64,000 nt of DNA from Fremontodendron californicum. Lineage: Eukaryota; Streptophyta; Magnoliopsida; Malvales; Malvaceae. The notes below the pieces were generated by a model that saw only the letters and a program-made list of their open reading frames with translations, was not told the origin of the DNA and ran no database searches. The position numbers and the translations under genes were made by a program. This document shows positions 22,519 to 36,400 of this stretch, one piece after another. The stretch spans positions 7,383,501 through 7,447,500 of the forward strand of contig JAULJL010000015.1 in NCBI GenBank assembly GCA_030761205.1, in the 5' to 3' direction. Positions within the stretch are counted from its first letter, which is position 1, and each line of letters begins with the position of its first letter.

Positions 22519-24829
22519 TACCAAAGCAAGAGACGAAAATAAAGCCTAAAAGATCATGTGACAAATATATATAGCACTTTATATAAAGTTTTGGGTCAGC
22601 TAAATTGTCTGAGGTTGGATAGTTCAACAACTTCAAAACTTGATAGTACTTGCCAAGTTAACGTAGGCTACTAAATGTATTGTGTTTCATATTTTTTTCT
22701 GTTAATATATTAAATATATTAAAATTTTAATAAATACGAAGATAATATATATTCAATATTATCATGTTAATTATATTTAAAAATATCATATCATGTTTGG
22801 ATGACAAATTTTTTCTCTAACTTATCGACCAGCTTAGCTGGGCACAGTGTGTCAGGCCAAAAGAAGTCATTAAAAAAAAACCCTATTAAGAAATAATATT
22901 TGTTCATTCTTTCTTAATCACTTTCTTTCAAAACGACTTCATTATCATTCGTTTTGAGATCAGGGCTGAAATGATCGATCGTCTAAGTTATGGCATTGTT
23001 ATCTACCAGTAGTAGTTTTATCTTTAATCGGTCACAAATTTCATTGACACGTGGATGAATATAAATGGATATTCCAAATATTACTACAGCAGGAATATAT
23101 AACTTTTTACATGGTTTTTTCCTTTTGATTTCTTCCCCTTGTCCTTGCTAATCTGATGAATATATATCTCCGCAGCTGATCAGCTAAACAAAATAAAAGG
23201 GCAGAGACAAAGAAAATGCTCAAGGGTTGGGACAAACTATCGCTTGTGAAATACAACAATGGAATCAAAGAAGGAATGATAGTTCTACATAATGGGATCT
23301 AAAAATAAAAAATAAAAAAAATAAAAGAAGAAAAAAACTTGGAATTACTTAGGGGACATCCATAGAAGTCACAATATGTATTGTTTTTGGATTTATATTA
23401 GGGAATAGGGATGGTATAAACTCTGCCTGCCCTCAAACAGACCATCTAATGTTATATCCCAGGCTCCGAGAGACTAATAATAAACCACATAAAATTACAA
23501 TGGATATATCGTCTAAGCACACAATCGTCAATGGTGGGGCTTCGATCTGCTCATTTAGGAAGAGCGTCTTATCTTGAACGAATTGTGGCCTAATGTACTA
23601 AAACTAATTATGACCGTTTGTATTTTGTCATCAACAAGGTTGACACTGAACGATAAAGTAGGGTTTTAATTTCGATCACCCATTTGATTTATCTTTTTAA
23701 GTTGATAATTGAAAGCTTGGATAAAATCTCATCTTGTCCATAAGTCGAGTTGAATCGGATTCGAGTCGAATTCAAATAAGGTATTAAGGAGTTTATGACT
23801 GTTCAGTTTCGGTTCGACCCGAAATATGGACAAAATTTTATACTCAAATCCAACCTGATTATATAAGGGCATTGTCCAAATTCGTCCAAATTTTTATACA
23901 GAATGATCGATTCCTTTTAAAAAAGAATCAATCTCTTTTAAAAAATAATCGATAAATTATCAATCATTCTTAAAAAAGAACCAATCATTCTTAAAAAAAA
24001 TCGATCACTCTAAAAAATTTATATAACTAATAGTAAAACGGGTCGGACTGAGTCTGGACAAGCCTACCCAAAAAATGTTATGTCCAAGGTCCGACCCATT
24101 TTTAAAACGAATCTCATTTTTTTGTCAAAATTTATTTTTCGAATCTAATATTTTTATCCAAACTTTTTTAAATATCAAGCAGGCCTTGGAATTAAACGTA
24201 ATTCCAATAAAATGCATTGGCGGGTCTAAGAAAATCTATAAATTTCAGTTAGTACTCTTGCTATATGTAAGAAAAGAATGAAACCCCTTTACAATCCTTA
24301 TTCCAAATATAACATAAATTTTCCTTTTCTCAAGACACAAAGAACATAAAATTGAGCACTTCTTGGAGCGGGATCGAGGCATTGGCTAGGAACTGGATTT
24401 TAGATATTTGGGTCACAACTCACAAATTAGGTTCTGCAGGCAGCCGATGAGTAATAATGAGATTGGATTGGTGAAGCATCTCAAATCAAACTAAAACTCT
24501 ATATTCATAAAATAACATTATTAATTTATTATACTAAAATGTCATTGAGCTTGCTAATTTGTTGTATAACTATTTTCACTACGAAGACACCAACTCTGTA
24601 AGTAATTCATAGGATTAACTCTTTTTAAAACTAATAAATATTTACAAAATATCACGTGTAACAAAATGTTTTACATATTTTGTGAGCTTAATTATTGGTT
24701 GAAATACAATCTTTTTAGTGTCCTTTTTTTTCTGGTTGTAAAACAGTGAAGAGCAGGGGAAAGTTCAAGCATAAACACTGTTTTCTAAATAAAATATTTA
24801 TATTATTTAATGGTTGACAACCGCAACAA
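22519..24829. other. Intergenic, NPF promoter side, with repeat relics
   Basis: No gene is visible in this 2.3-kb stretch. The NPF 5' UTR and promoter are at its left edge. 22677-22800 is a dispersed repeat also found in NPF intron 2. The block from about 23780 to 24190 is a degraded hAT-like relic, listed separately. The rest is AT-rich and unassigned. Confidence 0.5.
23780..24190. mobile_element. Degraded hAT-like MITE relic
   Basis: GGTCGGACTGAGTCTGGACA and GGTCCGACCCATTTTTAAAA, followed by TCTAATATTTTTATCCAAAC and then CAGGCCTTGG, parallel the right half of the 180-720 element (AACGGACCTAATATTTTTGT, CCCTTGGACAGG). No intact ends or target duplication are found, so the boundaries are approximate. 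Confidence 0.35.
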
Positions 24830-24915
24830 GGGGTGGTGGCGCAGTTGGCTAGCGCGTAGGTCTCATAGCATTCTGAGTTATCCTGAGGTCGAGAGTTCGA
24901 GCCTCTCTCACCCCA
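24830..24915 (+). tRNA. Elongator tRNA-Met (CAT anticodon) with intron
   Basis: The acceptor arm GGGGTGG (24830-24836) pairs with TCACCCC before discriminator A at 24915. The A box is TGGCGCAGTTGGC and the B box is GAGTTCGAGCC. The CAT anticodon is at 24864-24866, followed by a short intron of about 11-12 nt before the anticodon stem closes (CCTGAGGTC). Plant elongator tRNA-Met genes characteristically carry such an intron. A T-rich run about 5 bp downstream suits Pol III termination. Confidence 0.95.
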
Positions 24916-26127
24916 ATTGTTTTTCCTTCTTTTCTTTTTTGCCTCTTTTTGTTTCTTTATTTTTTTCAACTTTATTTTCTGGAAATTAACAATCTTTCTT
25001 TGTTTTTAATCCTTTTAGGATTTTATCCTTATAAAAAAGCTTTTATAAATTTTGAAAATATTTTTTCATTTTGAAAAAACAAAATACTTTTTTGCTGGAG
25101 GAAAAAAATGCAATTCAATTTAAGTATATTATTTTCACGAATTATTATTATTATTATCTTCATGAATTATTTGTTGGGAACATACCTATAATTTCCTTTT
25201 TCATGAAATCCTAGTATTAATTAATTATTATAAGGTTAAAATTAAAGAAATAAGCTTTCTATTTTTTATTTTGCCCAAAATCAAAGAAATCAAGATCGTA
25301 TTTATGAAGAGATCTCATGCATTAATTTCTAGCATCTTGATCAAAATCAATGTTTGATCAATCAAAAATATTTTACTTTATACTATTTGGGTGAAAACAT
25401 AAATAAAAATAAAAAAATTATTTATTTCATTGAATTTGTAATTTTTTTAAAATAAACTAATTAAATATATTGTTTTAATTACTCTAGAAGTGAGAAAAAA
25501 ATAGTAAAATAAAACTTAAAGTATTTAAAATTTATTTTTAAATAAAATTAAAAAAATCTTAAAAATATATTTAATTACATTATTTCTTAATAATTTTTTA
25601 AATTAAATTAATTTAATTTGACTCGTGATATCAAATTATTAACACTTAACACCGTCAAAAATATATATAATATATATTAACGGTCAAGAACTCAAGATAT
25701 AACCTTATTTAATTATTATTTTATTTTTAAGAAAAATAGAACAAAAAGTAAAAACAAAACCAAAATTACAGGTTGTATCTCACAAATCACAATCTGGGAT
25801 TCGTAACGGTCACTTCCTTTTTCCCTCTCTCAGAACTCAGAAGCCAATACTTTTTCCAATATAATATTAACAAAAAAAAGAAATCCCCAAAACTTCAAAT
25901 CTGTTGACCGTTTTGTCCTACCGCTCTTTTTTCTTTTTCTTTTTCCCTTTTTCTCAAAACGCTCCTCCTCCTCTTCTTCTTCTTCTTCTCTCCGTTCCAA
26001 AACCATGAAAACCCATTAAGCCAAAGAAAAACTTTCTCTTTTTGCAAAGAAAGAAAGCCCAAGAAAAAGAAAGTAAAAGTTTTTTTTCTTAAGAATCAAA
26101 GGAAAAAGAAGAAGAGAGATTCTTGCA
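24916..26127. other. Intergenic, AT-rich, promoter and 5' UTR of the next gene
   Basis: No gene is visible from 24916 to about 25780. From about 25900 to 26127 the sequence becomes strongly pyrimidine-rich (a CTCCTCCTCTTCTTCTTCTT run near 25970), which looks like the leader of the gene starting at 26128. Confidence 0.5.
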
Positions 26128-27740
26128 ATGGGTTGTTTTCTTGCATGTTTTGGTTCTTCCAAAAATCGTAAGACTCGGAAACAGAGACACAAGGTTCAGC
26201 CTCGATCTCAAGTAAGTTTTCTTTTCTTTCTTTCATTCTTTCTTTATGGGAAATTATAGATTTTAGTTCATTTGGGTATTTTTTTAGTTGCATGAAGTTT
26301 ATCATTTTGTTTTTTTTTTTTTTCCTTTTTTGCAGAGAAATGCTAGTTACAATGCTCAGTCTACAGTTTCTTTGGAACAGAGCAACTTGGAAACGCCTAT
26401 CGGTCCGGTGAAGGAAGTTCAGTGAGTAAAATTAATGGGTTATTTTATTTTCTGTATTTTAGAATGATGGATTAGATATTTAGATTTTGATACAGCATTT
26501 TTTTGGGGTTTTGATTTGGGGGGTCTAGGGATGATAAGGCAGAGGAGCAGCTGGGTTCGGGTTCAAGTTCTCGAAAGAAAGTAACTTTTGATACTAATGT
26601 TAAGACCTATGAGCATGTTTTGGTTGATGAAAGTACTGATTTTGAATTGCATAAAGAAGAAGAAGGGGAAAAGAAAGGGAAGGTGAAAGAAGAGAATTTG
26701 GATAAACCAAGGGAGTCTGAAACTTCCTCTGAGCATAGTTCGATAACATCTAGCTCAAGTTCTTACCCTCCTAATCATAGGTATCAGAATTGTAGAGAAA
26801 GTGATGAAGAAGACGATGAATTAGACTATGAAGAAAGTGATATAGGTCATGACGAGGATGATGATTATATGGATTTTAACGATGGAGCTGTGGAATCAAA
26901 GGATAGAATTCGTGGCCTTGGAAGGGTCACTGAGGAGGCTGATGGTTTGGTTCCGATTGGTTTGATTCGAGGTGTTCGAGATAGGGGTGGTAATATTCAT
27001 CCTGTGCTGAATCCTGTTGGAAATCTAACTCAATGGAAAGCTGTTAAAGCAAAAGGGTCAAAACCATTTAAGCTGCAAAAGGAGAATCTCAGCTTGGAGC
27101 AAGAAGTGCCCCGGCTTTCGTCAAGCTCGGACCCCAGTTTCAAGGGACTTTCATTCAGTTTCAAATCAAAATCTGATCATGAACCGAAGAAACCGAATGA
27201 AGAAGTGTCAGTCGATGCCAGCCTTTCGAATTGGTTGCCTTCAACAGAAACTACACCTGTGAAAAAGAGTAGCATTTTCGATGGTAGTACACCAGAGAGA
27301 AGAAGCATCTCACAAGGATCAAATTCACTGAGGAGCCCTGAAGATAGACCTATATTAGGTGCATTAACTCTTGAAGAGATCAAGAAGTTTTCAGCATCTT
27401 CTTTACCTAGGAGGTCTCCAAGTAAAAGTCCAGATGAGATGCCCATAATCGGAACTGTTGGAACCTATTGGAGTCATGCGAGCACGACCGAGGACTCTGC
27501 TGGCTCAGCTACTTCTTTCAAAGGAATACCAAACACTACCAGCAAGTATAGAGAGGTATATATGTAAAGTGAGAGCTGAGGGAAGTTTTTATATTAGGTG
27601 TAATGATGGATTCTGATTGAGTTTCTGTCATTTGCTTGCAGGATAAGAAGGTGAATTGGCATTCTACACCATTTGAGGCAAGGTTGGAGAGAGCTTTGAA
27701 TAGAGATTCTGAAGCGTACTCCAATGAAAAGATATGCTAG
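26128..27740 (+). CDS. JASON-like acidic protein, N-terminal acylation-type start
   Basis: Four coding exons (26128-26211, 26336-26421, 26529-27555, 27642-27740) encode 431 residues in consistent phase with GT-AG introns. The N terminus MGCFLACFGSS has Gly2 plus Cys3/Cys7, a myristoylation/palmitoylation-type signal, followed by a basic patch (KNRKTRKQRHK). SRKKVTFDTNVKTYEHV lies at about residues 72-88, then a Ser-rich and Asp/Glu-rich region (about 110-180). GLIRGVRDRGGNIHPVLNPV lies in the middle, many Ser-Pro sites follow, and a conserved-looking end has NWHSTPFEARLERAL. The N terminus and KKVTFD..V.TYE block recall the plant JASON family (At1g06660), needed for organelle-band/spindle arrangement in male meiosis II. 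This is from memory and only moderate. No enzyme domain is seen. Confidence 0.8.
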
Positions 27741-30700
27741 GCAAGCTCGTCTCTTTTGGAGTGTTGTTTTTGAGTGTCCATAATCTATACATGTTTTTTT
27801 TTTTATTTTTTATTTTATTGTTTTTGACATGTTCTTGCTTGTTGTAATTCTTTTTTTTTTTGTACTTATGTTGTGATGATAATACATATGATTGGTTTAT
27901 TTTATATTTTCACACATCCCTTTGATGCTGATTACTGCATTTTGTTAAAGTTCAGTTGATTCTTTCCCAGAGCCAGAGAACAATATTTCATCAATAACTC
28001 ACTAGGAAATTCAGTGGTTCTAGCAAACTATTGAAAAGGTGACATTCTATAAGCATTAAAAAAATCAGAAAAAGGGTTTTTATTTCTAGTAGTTCCCTTA
28101 TTGTAGTTTCACTTGAAATGGAAGATCAAATACTTGTTCAATTTTTCTGAGTCATTGGAGTAATGAAGCTGTTTTTATCTTCAATTACTCTCCCTGATAT
28201 CTTGCAGCCTAACTGGTAAACTAGTATCAATGTGTCATAGGAAGCAAAGATGGGGCATGTTTGAGTGAGGTTCCTTTGGAGAGAGATAAATGTTTTGTCT
28301 AAGGACTGAGGAGATTTTCTTCTTTACTGAAAACAAGCTGATCAACAACCATAAATTGGCTTGTAGACTGAATCCACATAATGGCACATTCATGTCAATC
28401 TGGACGCTCATTCATAGCCATGGCTTTGTCATTGAAACACTAATCATACACTCGAGGGAGACTGATCATCATGAGAGATGAAACTAAATATGAATGTTAA
28501 TCAGTAGTAGCAACTTTTCTTCCCTTGCGATAAGTGAAGTAAAATCATTCATTTGGCATATAACTCAATAAAAAAAATTACCATAATTCTAAAGAAAAAG
28601 GCTCTGAGCTGAGATATTCAAACGCAACAAACTTCTTTGTTAATGGTAAAATGACAGATACTAGATTATATTGAGTCCGGGTGAAACAAGTAATTAATAT
28701 ATATTGCAGTTAGAATGGCAGTGCATTTTAAGTTAAACTCCATTGACTTGACCAATTTTTCCAAGATGTGTTTGAGTGAAAGGAGCTGCTGATGTCAGCT
28801 GCTGATCAGCCCTTCTGGTTCACTTCATCAGTTTCCACAGTTTGGTCTATCTTCAGTACGTACGGTGTGAACAGAAGTTCTGGATCTCATTACTCATACT
28901 GCATGCACAAATTTCTTTGTTTTGAACATTAATTTAGGTAGACTATTCTCTTCTCTTGTTTATACATAGATGATGTGATTGTTTCTATTATATTATTTTA
29001 TTTTATCATCATTTATGTTCATTCAAGTTATAATTCATAACTAGTTCAAATAATAATTTTTGTGCTCGGAATAGCTGATTATTTACTATGTCAACAGCAT
29101 ATTTAAGAAATAATTAAGAGATCAGATTCCAAGTAAATATTATCCTGATTGGGTTCATTTTCTTTGAAACCAAGGATAACAGGAAGGAAACATACATACC
29201 CTGACAAACCAAAGCTTTTAATCAGGCAGATGGCTCAATTTGTTGTGCTTCTTCTCAAATGTTGTCTAGCTTAATCCAGACTTTATGCTAAGGGAAGGTT
29301 CTTTACTGATTCAGTCTATCCAAACCCATGCTTCATTCAAAGACCCTTGGCTGGCAGGTATGAAGTATATATGAAGACCATTAAAATTTAAAAGTTTCCT
29401 TTCTTATTGAATAAGTCTTTTCTTCATACTCTGAAAAGCAGATAAGTCTCTTTCAAATTTCAATGGGGTTGTTTGAGAAAATCTAATCTGCCCCTTAGAA
29501 GAAAACCTCTGCAGAAAATTTGCAACTTTGAATATTCAAAACTTGACTTTGACTTTGTTGTCACCTATATGGACTAATACTATGTGGATCCAGTTTCAAG
29601 ATGTAAGGAAAGGGCTGAGAAAAATGAGTTAGCATGAGCCTCAGAAACAAAACAAAAAATAATATTAAATTGGATTATTATTTTACATACCAACAAATAA
29701 TTACAATGCTCCAAGTCAAAGGGCTTATCATTTGATTCTGATCTAAGTTACATTCAAAGGTTACCTCAATCTCCTGCCGTATAATATGGGAAGTAAGGGT
29801 TAGGGAACCTTTTCAGTCGTAAAAATACTTCCTTTATGATATCATATTAAGAAATTATTTTTTAATAATGCATTAAAATTATCATATAAATATGCATTCA
29901 AATTATCATATTAATATGCAAATTGACTTCGTATTATACCTCTTTAACGATCTAAAAAAATGTAACCTGTGAGGCTGTGACTTTAATAATAATATAAATA
30001 AAATAATAATTATACTTTATTAAATAAGTCGATGCTTAGTGCTTCACAACCTAAAAAGAAAATGACAAACATTTTCTTATACTTTTCTTAGTGCTGCATG
30101 ACGTAAAAGAGGAAGAAAATTGCAACTAAAATGACAAGATAAACCTTTCCATATAGTGCTGCTTTTGTACATGTGCCTTTATATATTGAACCGTCAAGAT
30201 TGGAGGGACATACAATTTGAGGTGGTCCAAATTTGTAATGTGAAAACATAGGTGCTCAAAATTTTATATTTTATGATTAATTTATTTCCTTATATTTAGG
30301 ATAATATTTTTTGACCACTAGTTCTAGTTGGCATCCCTTGCAACAATAGAAAAAACATGGTTTATAATTATTAACTCTCTAATACAATTACAACTGTTTT
30401 TTGTAGATTTTCTTTGATTATTATTAATTATAAAAATTTAATTAATTGATTTTAATTAATAATAAGTTTTATTAAATATATTATGATTTCAAATAATTAA
30501 AAATTAAAAATATATATACATTATCAATTAAGTATTATTATTTATTAAAACGATTATTAATATATTAGAAATAACCAGATATAGTGGGATCTCATTCTAG
30601 TATAAATAAAACTTACACGTTATTGTTATCCATGAAAATTCAATTTTAAGTGTTTTCTTTTCATTTAAGAATAAGTGTTTTTTTTTTTTTTTAACATTTG

Positions 30701-32259
30701 AACAAATCAACATTTTGTACTTAATTTCCATATTATCTTAATTAATTTCTTAGTTTTTTTCCTTACAAAGAAAAAGAAAAGGTTCCTTAAGGTTCAGAGA
30801 AGACTAAAGAATATGAAATCATTAATTAATATATGGGAAGTCAACGCAAGAAAAAATTGGGCATCATCTAGAAAGAAAGACTGAGGAGAAAGACATTTTC
30901 ATTATTTTTTAAAAGTCCAAATAATAAATGAACTTTGAATGGACAAAAATGAAGGGAAAAATCACCACCTTCAAGTTTGAACTCTAAAAACCTCAACTAA
31001 ATTTGAAAAGCTTTATCATAAAACAATCACAATATGATATTATATACTAAGTGCTATTTATTTAGTAAGTATATTGTTGAAATTTATTTTAATAACATTT
31101 TAATGTTTAAGAAAATAAACTCAAGCTGAAATATTAATTTGATTAGTTTATAGGTTAAAAAATCGAAAAATATATCTTATATAGTACGTGTTATTCTACT
31201 AATATTGTTGGTGGAATTTAAAAAACTTCAATCATGGTGGATGAGATAATTTTTTTAAAAAAAATAACAACACATAAATTTTTTTATTGAATTATTACTT
31301 GTATAAAAAGCTAATAAACAATTGTGGTACTTGAACATGAGATTTAAAGATTTTAAGACCTCTTGTTCTCTTCCTTGTCATTGAGATAAAATTGATTTTT
31401 TTTTAAAAGTTAATTAATCCATCATTTGTTTTTTAGAGAAGTCAATATATCGAGCTGTACCCAAATTATCTTAAATCCGATCCAATTCGGACTCAACTTG
31501 TTAGGCTGGACGAATAATACTATATGTGAATATGAACTATAAGCCATTTATATTGTGTAAAGAGTTGAGTTAATTTAAAAAAAAAAAAAAAACCTTTCTC
31601 AAAAAAGATAATCATAAAAAAAATAATTTTTTAAAAAAAAAAATCACCAAGTAAGATAAACTCTTTTAATGTTGTTCTCAAATAATCTGAGTGGAAGTTG
31701 CAAATTTGAAGGTGCTTAATTTCTCTATAGACGATTAATAACAGTTTGTCAGAAGATTATTCATAGAAGTTTGAATTATCAAGTTTATTATGTTCATGTG
31801 ATGCTAATTTTTATGCGATGAGATGTTTTCTCATTTCGGGCATTTTCTAGGATTACACGAATTTTCAGATTTTTCGGGCATTTTCTTAATTTGTTCGATT
31901 ACCAAAAAAAAAATCTATTAATGTAGAATTTAATTTTTTTTCCCTAGTTTTTATTAGCACTATTACAAAAGATAAAAGTAAAGTATGTTATTCTATTAAT
32001 GCACTCAATCACCTGTCTAAATTCTCTTTTAATATACATGCAAATTCTTTATATTATTTTATTCAAGTTAGAGAGTGAAACAGTAGTTCTAAATCAACAG
32101 TCATCCATCATAAACTATTAAACTATAGTTTAGCAATAAAATTCATGTGAATGCCTATTAAAAATCAGGTTAATTCAGTTGATTCATTTAAAAAGTGAAA
32201 TTTCGAATAACTTTTTTCCTCTATTCTCGTATAAATGAATGCTAATTACTGTTAGATTA
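27741..32259. other. Long AT-rich intergenic region
   Basis: About 4.5 kb without a supportable gene. The 3' UTR of the JASON-like gene is at the left. A pair TTTCGGGCATTTTCT lies at about 31835-31850 and again at about 31877-31892. Poly-A/T tracts are frequent (30680-30692, 31577-31592). No tRNA, LTR pair or terminal repeats were recognised. Confidence 0.5.
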
Positions 32260-32610
32260 ACATAATCTCCAAGCATGTTCAAAATCAAAGCTTGAAAGTC
32301 AACTAGGCCAAAATCTTATATTTATCTTTAAAGTGTTGCGGCCCACACGCTTATATTGGGTGGCAGATGGCAACTTTGACTCACCTTCCCAAGTCAAATT
32401 AATGGCTGTTTCTATTCTCCATTGAACTATCATAATCTTACTTGGGGTGCTGCATTTGGTTTCATAATTAAGTGATATTTACTGAGAAAGCAATTGATAG
32501 CAGTCAGAAGAAGACTTGAAAATTGAATGTTTATATATCTACAAAAAAGTTCATCTCAAGTTCTAAATTATACCCGGTTTAAATTTGTAAATTCTTAGCA
32601 ACTAAAAAGC
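32260..32610 (+). promoter_or_regulatory. Upstream region of receptor kinase 1, duplicated at 54385-54701
   Basis: The block from CAAAATCAAAGCTTGAAAGT (about 32279) through TATATTGGGTGGCAGATGGC, CATTGAACTATCATAATCTT and GAATGTTTATATATCTAC recurs almost unchanged upstream of the third copy (from about 54390). Copying the kinase gene therefore carried at least 300 bp of promoter. TTTATATATCTAC at about 32529 is a TATA-like candidate about 80 bp before the ATG. Confidence 0.65.
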
Positions 32611-35600
32611 ATGTCAGCTTTTCGAAATCCCTGTCTTGTTCTATTCCATGTTGTTTTGCTTTCTTTACTTCCATTGAAGATCACATGTTCAGCAAGAACG
32701 CAAGCGGAGGCACTCGTCCAATGGAAGAACAGCCTGTCTTTTTCGCCACCTTCTCTCAACTCTTGGTCCCTCTCCAATCTCAGCAACCTCTGCAACTGGA
32801 CTTCCATTACCTGCGACGGAACTGGAAAAGTCTCCGAAATCAACCTATCAAATGCAAACCTGGCTGGTTCCATCGCTCAATTCAACTTCACCCCATTTGC
32901 CAACCTCACTCGCTTTGACCTCAAGAATAGCAGTATGGAGGGGCCAATACCGTCTGCAATCGGCACTCTGACCGAGCTGGTTGTCTTGGATTTGAGCAAC
33001 AATTCTTTTCAAGGCAACATACCGCTGGAGATTGGTCGTCTAACGAAGCTTCAATATCTGAGTCTATTCAACAACAATCTCAATGGTACCATCCCTCAAG
33101 TTAGCAATCTCCAAAATGTAAGGTACCTCGACCTTGGATTCAACTACTTTGTTTCTTCTGACTTGTCCGATTTCTTGGCCATGCCTTTGTTGACACACCT
33201 CAGCTTAGCTTACAATGAACTTGAATTGGAATTCCCTCAATTTATACTCAATTGCCATAATCTTACTTTCCTAGACTTGTCATTGAATAGGTTGATTGGT
33301 CCAATACCAGAATCATTGTACACCAATCTGAGCAAGCTTGAGTATCTCAATCTCACTAGTAATATCTTTGAGGGACCATTATCTTCGAATGTTTCTAAGC
33401 TTACCAAACTCATAAATCTTCAATTAGCAACCAATCAGTTAAATGGTTCAATTCCTGAGAGTATAGCAACCATGTCTGATCTTGAAACTATTGAATTGTT
33501 TGAAAATTTGTTTGAAGGGAAGATTCCATCTTCTTTAGGCCAATTAAGAAAGCTCAAGAGACTTGATCTCCACTCGAATGACTTAAATTCTACAATCCCA
33601 TCCGAGCTTGGTTCTTGTACTAACCTCACCTTTTTGGCCTTAGCTGGGAATCAATTGAGTGGGGAGTTGCCTATGTCCTTGTCACAACTCACAAAGTTAA
33701 CTGAGTTGGGTTTTTCTGATAATTCTTTTTCCGGTGAGATCCCATCATCAATGGTTTCTAATTGGACCAACTTAATCTCTTTGCAATTTCAAAACAATGT
33801 TTTCACGGGGAAGATTCCACCAGAAATAGGTCTATTGACAGAGCTCAACATCCTCTTTCTCTATAACAATAAACTCTCTGGCTCAATTCCTTCTGAGATT
33901 GGAAACTTGAATTCCATGAAAACTTTAGACCTTTCTGGAAATCAGCTTTCGGGTCCAATTCCTCCAACTATATGGAGTCTTTCAAACCTTGAAGGTTTAC
34001 AGCTTTTCTATAATAATCTTAGCGGCACAATTCCACCAGAGGTTGGAAATATGACATCCCTGCTGTCTCTTGATGTCAACACAAACCTTTTGCATGGGGA
34101 ATTACCGGACACAATTTCTGGCCTCACCAGCCTAGAAGCATTCTCGGTGTTCACCAATAATTTCTCGGGTAGCATTCCTCGGGATTTTGGGAAGAATAGT
34201 CCTCAGCTGTATTATGTGAGCTTTTCCAACAACAGCTTCTCTGGAGAATTACCGCCTGAATTGTGCAGTGGTTTTGGTCTTCAAAATTTCACAGTAAACG
34301 GAAACAACTTCACAGGGTCATTGCCAGCTTGCTTGAGGAACTGTACGAAGTTAAGAAGAGTCCGGCTTGACGGGAACCAATTTACGGGTAACATCACCAA
34401 TGCATTTGGAGTCCATCCTGATCTTGACTTTATTTCTTTTAGTGACAACCAATTTACTGGTGAAATCTCGTCAGAGTGGGGAGAATGCCAAAATCTCACC
34501 AATCTACAAATGGACAGAAACAGAGTTTCTGGTGGAATCCCTGCTGAGCTTGGGAATTTGAGTCAGTTGCGTGTTCTAAACCTGGGGGCCAATGAGTTGA
34601 CAGGAGATATTCCTTTGGAACTGGGAAATCATAGCTTGTTGTTCAACCTCAATTTGAGTCAGAATCATCTCACAGGTGACATCCCTCAGATTGTGGGCAA
34701 CTTAGTGAGGTTAGAGTACCTTGATCTATCGGGGAACAAATTGATAGGAGAAATACCAAAAGAACTTGAGAATTGTGAAAAATTATTGAGCTTGAACTTG
34801 AGTCACAACAATTTATCTGGTGAAATTCCACGTGAGCTAGGTAGCTTATCAGTTTTGCAGTACTTACTGGATCTCAGCAGCAATTCCCTTTCAGGCTCAA
34901 TCCCTCAAGAGCTAGGGAAGCTTAGATCATTGGAGAACCTAAACGTTTCACACAACGATCTCTCAGACAGAATCCCGACTTCATTGTCCTCCATGATTAG
35001 TCTCCATTCATTTGATTTCTCCTACAATGAGTTATCAGGCCCGATTCCAAGTGGTGATGTATTCCAAAATGCTTCTAGAAATGCTTTTGTTGGAAACTCA
35101 GGTTTGTGTGGAGATGCTGAAGGATTAACACTTTGCACTTTAAGTCCCACAAAGAGAAAGTCCAGCAATAGGAAGGTTCTTATAGCTATCCTTGTTCCTG
35201 TCTGTGGCATATTAATTCTAGCAGCAATTGCTGCTGGAGTGTTTGTATATCGCCGGCAAAGCAAAAAGCTTGATGAAGAGATTAAAGCTAGTAAAAGGAC
35301 TGAGTTTTCTGAGTCGACCATTTGGGAAAGAGAAGGAAAACTTACATTTGGTGACATTGAAAAAGCCACAGAAGGCTTTAATGATAAGTACTGCATCGGA
35401 AAAGGAGGATTTGGAAGTGTCTACAGAGCTGTATTGCCCTCAGGTCAAGTAGTTGCAGTTAAAAAACTCAATTTGTCAGATTCCAGTGATATTCAAGTAA
35501 CAAATCACAGGAGTTTCGAGAATGAGATTCATATGTTGACAGAAGTTAGGCATCGGAATATCATAAAGTTGCATGGATACTGTTCGAGAGGAGGTGGCAT

Positions 35601-36400
35601 ATACTTGGTCTATGAGTATGTGGAAAGAGGTAGTTTGGGAAGTGTATTGTATGGAGCACAAAGGGGAGTGGAGCTAGGATGGGCTACGAGGGTGAAAATT
35701 GTGCAAGGATTGGCTCATGCAGTTGCTTACTTGCATCATGATTGCTCTCCGCCTATTATACACCGAGACATATCTTTGAATAACATTCTGCTTGAGGAAG
35801 AATTTGAGCCAAGACTCTCGGATTTCGGCATTGCAAGGTTGTTGAATCTAAATTCATCCAACTGGACCACGGTTGCTGGGTCTTATGGGTACATGGCACC
35901 AGGTTAGCAAACAATTTACTTTATTACTATGTTTCATTAGATGCTGCTTTGGCAGTGACTTTTTTCTTCTTCTTCTTAGTTTTCAATTGCAATGTAATTG
36001 TTGACTTTGTTTAATTTCTTGGTCTTCAGAGCTTGCACTCACAATGCGGGTCACAAGTAAATGCGATGTTTTCAGCTTTGGAGTGGTGGCATTAGAGATT
36101 ATGATGGGAAAGCATCCAGGGGAGTTCTTGACACTGTTATCAAACAATAATGAATTGCTTCTGAAGGATTTGCTAGACCAACGGCTTCCACTTCCTACTG
36201 ACCAAATAGCAGAGGAAGTTGTATTTGTTGTCACCATAGCTTTAGCGTGCACATGTTCGGTACCGGAGTCACGACCCACCATGCGTTTTGTGGCACAAGA
36301 ATTATCTGCAAGAACGCAGGCTTGCTTGGATGAGCCACTGGGAACAATAACCATTAGCAAGCTACTAGCTTTCGGAAATAGAATAAGACAGAAACAATAG
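32611..36400 (+). CDS. LRR receptor-like kinase 1, MIK2-like (intact)
   Basis: This is a plasma-membrane receptor kinase of the MIK2/At1g35710 type. Relatives sense peptides such as SCOOPs or pollen-tube guidance signals. Two exons (32611-35902, 36030-36400) encode 1220 residues. Residues 1-28 form the signal peptide, CNWTSITC ends the N-terminal LRR cap, and about thirty LRRs with many N-glycosylation sites run to about residue 830. A membrane segment lies at about 856-881 (ILVPVCGILILAAIAAGVFV) followed by RR. The kinase shows GKGGFGSV (Gly at 930), VAVKK with Lys951, HRD at 1051-1053 and DFG at 1071-1073, so it is predicted active. The single intron splits the Glu of the APE motif, as in its relatives. 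Start: the Met at 32611 directly precedes the signal peptide. It is the only intact member of the four-copy cluster. Confidence 0.93.
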
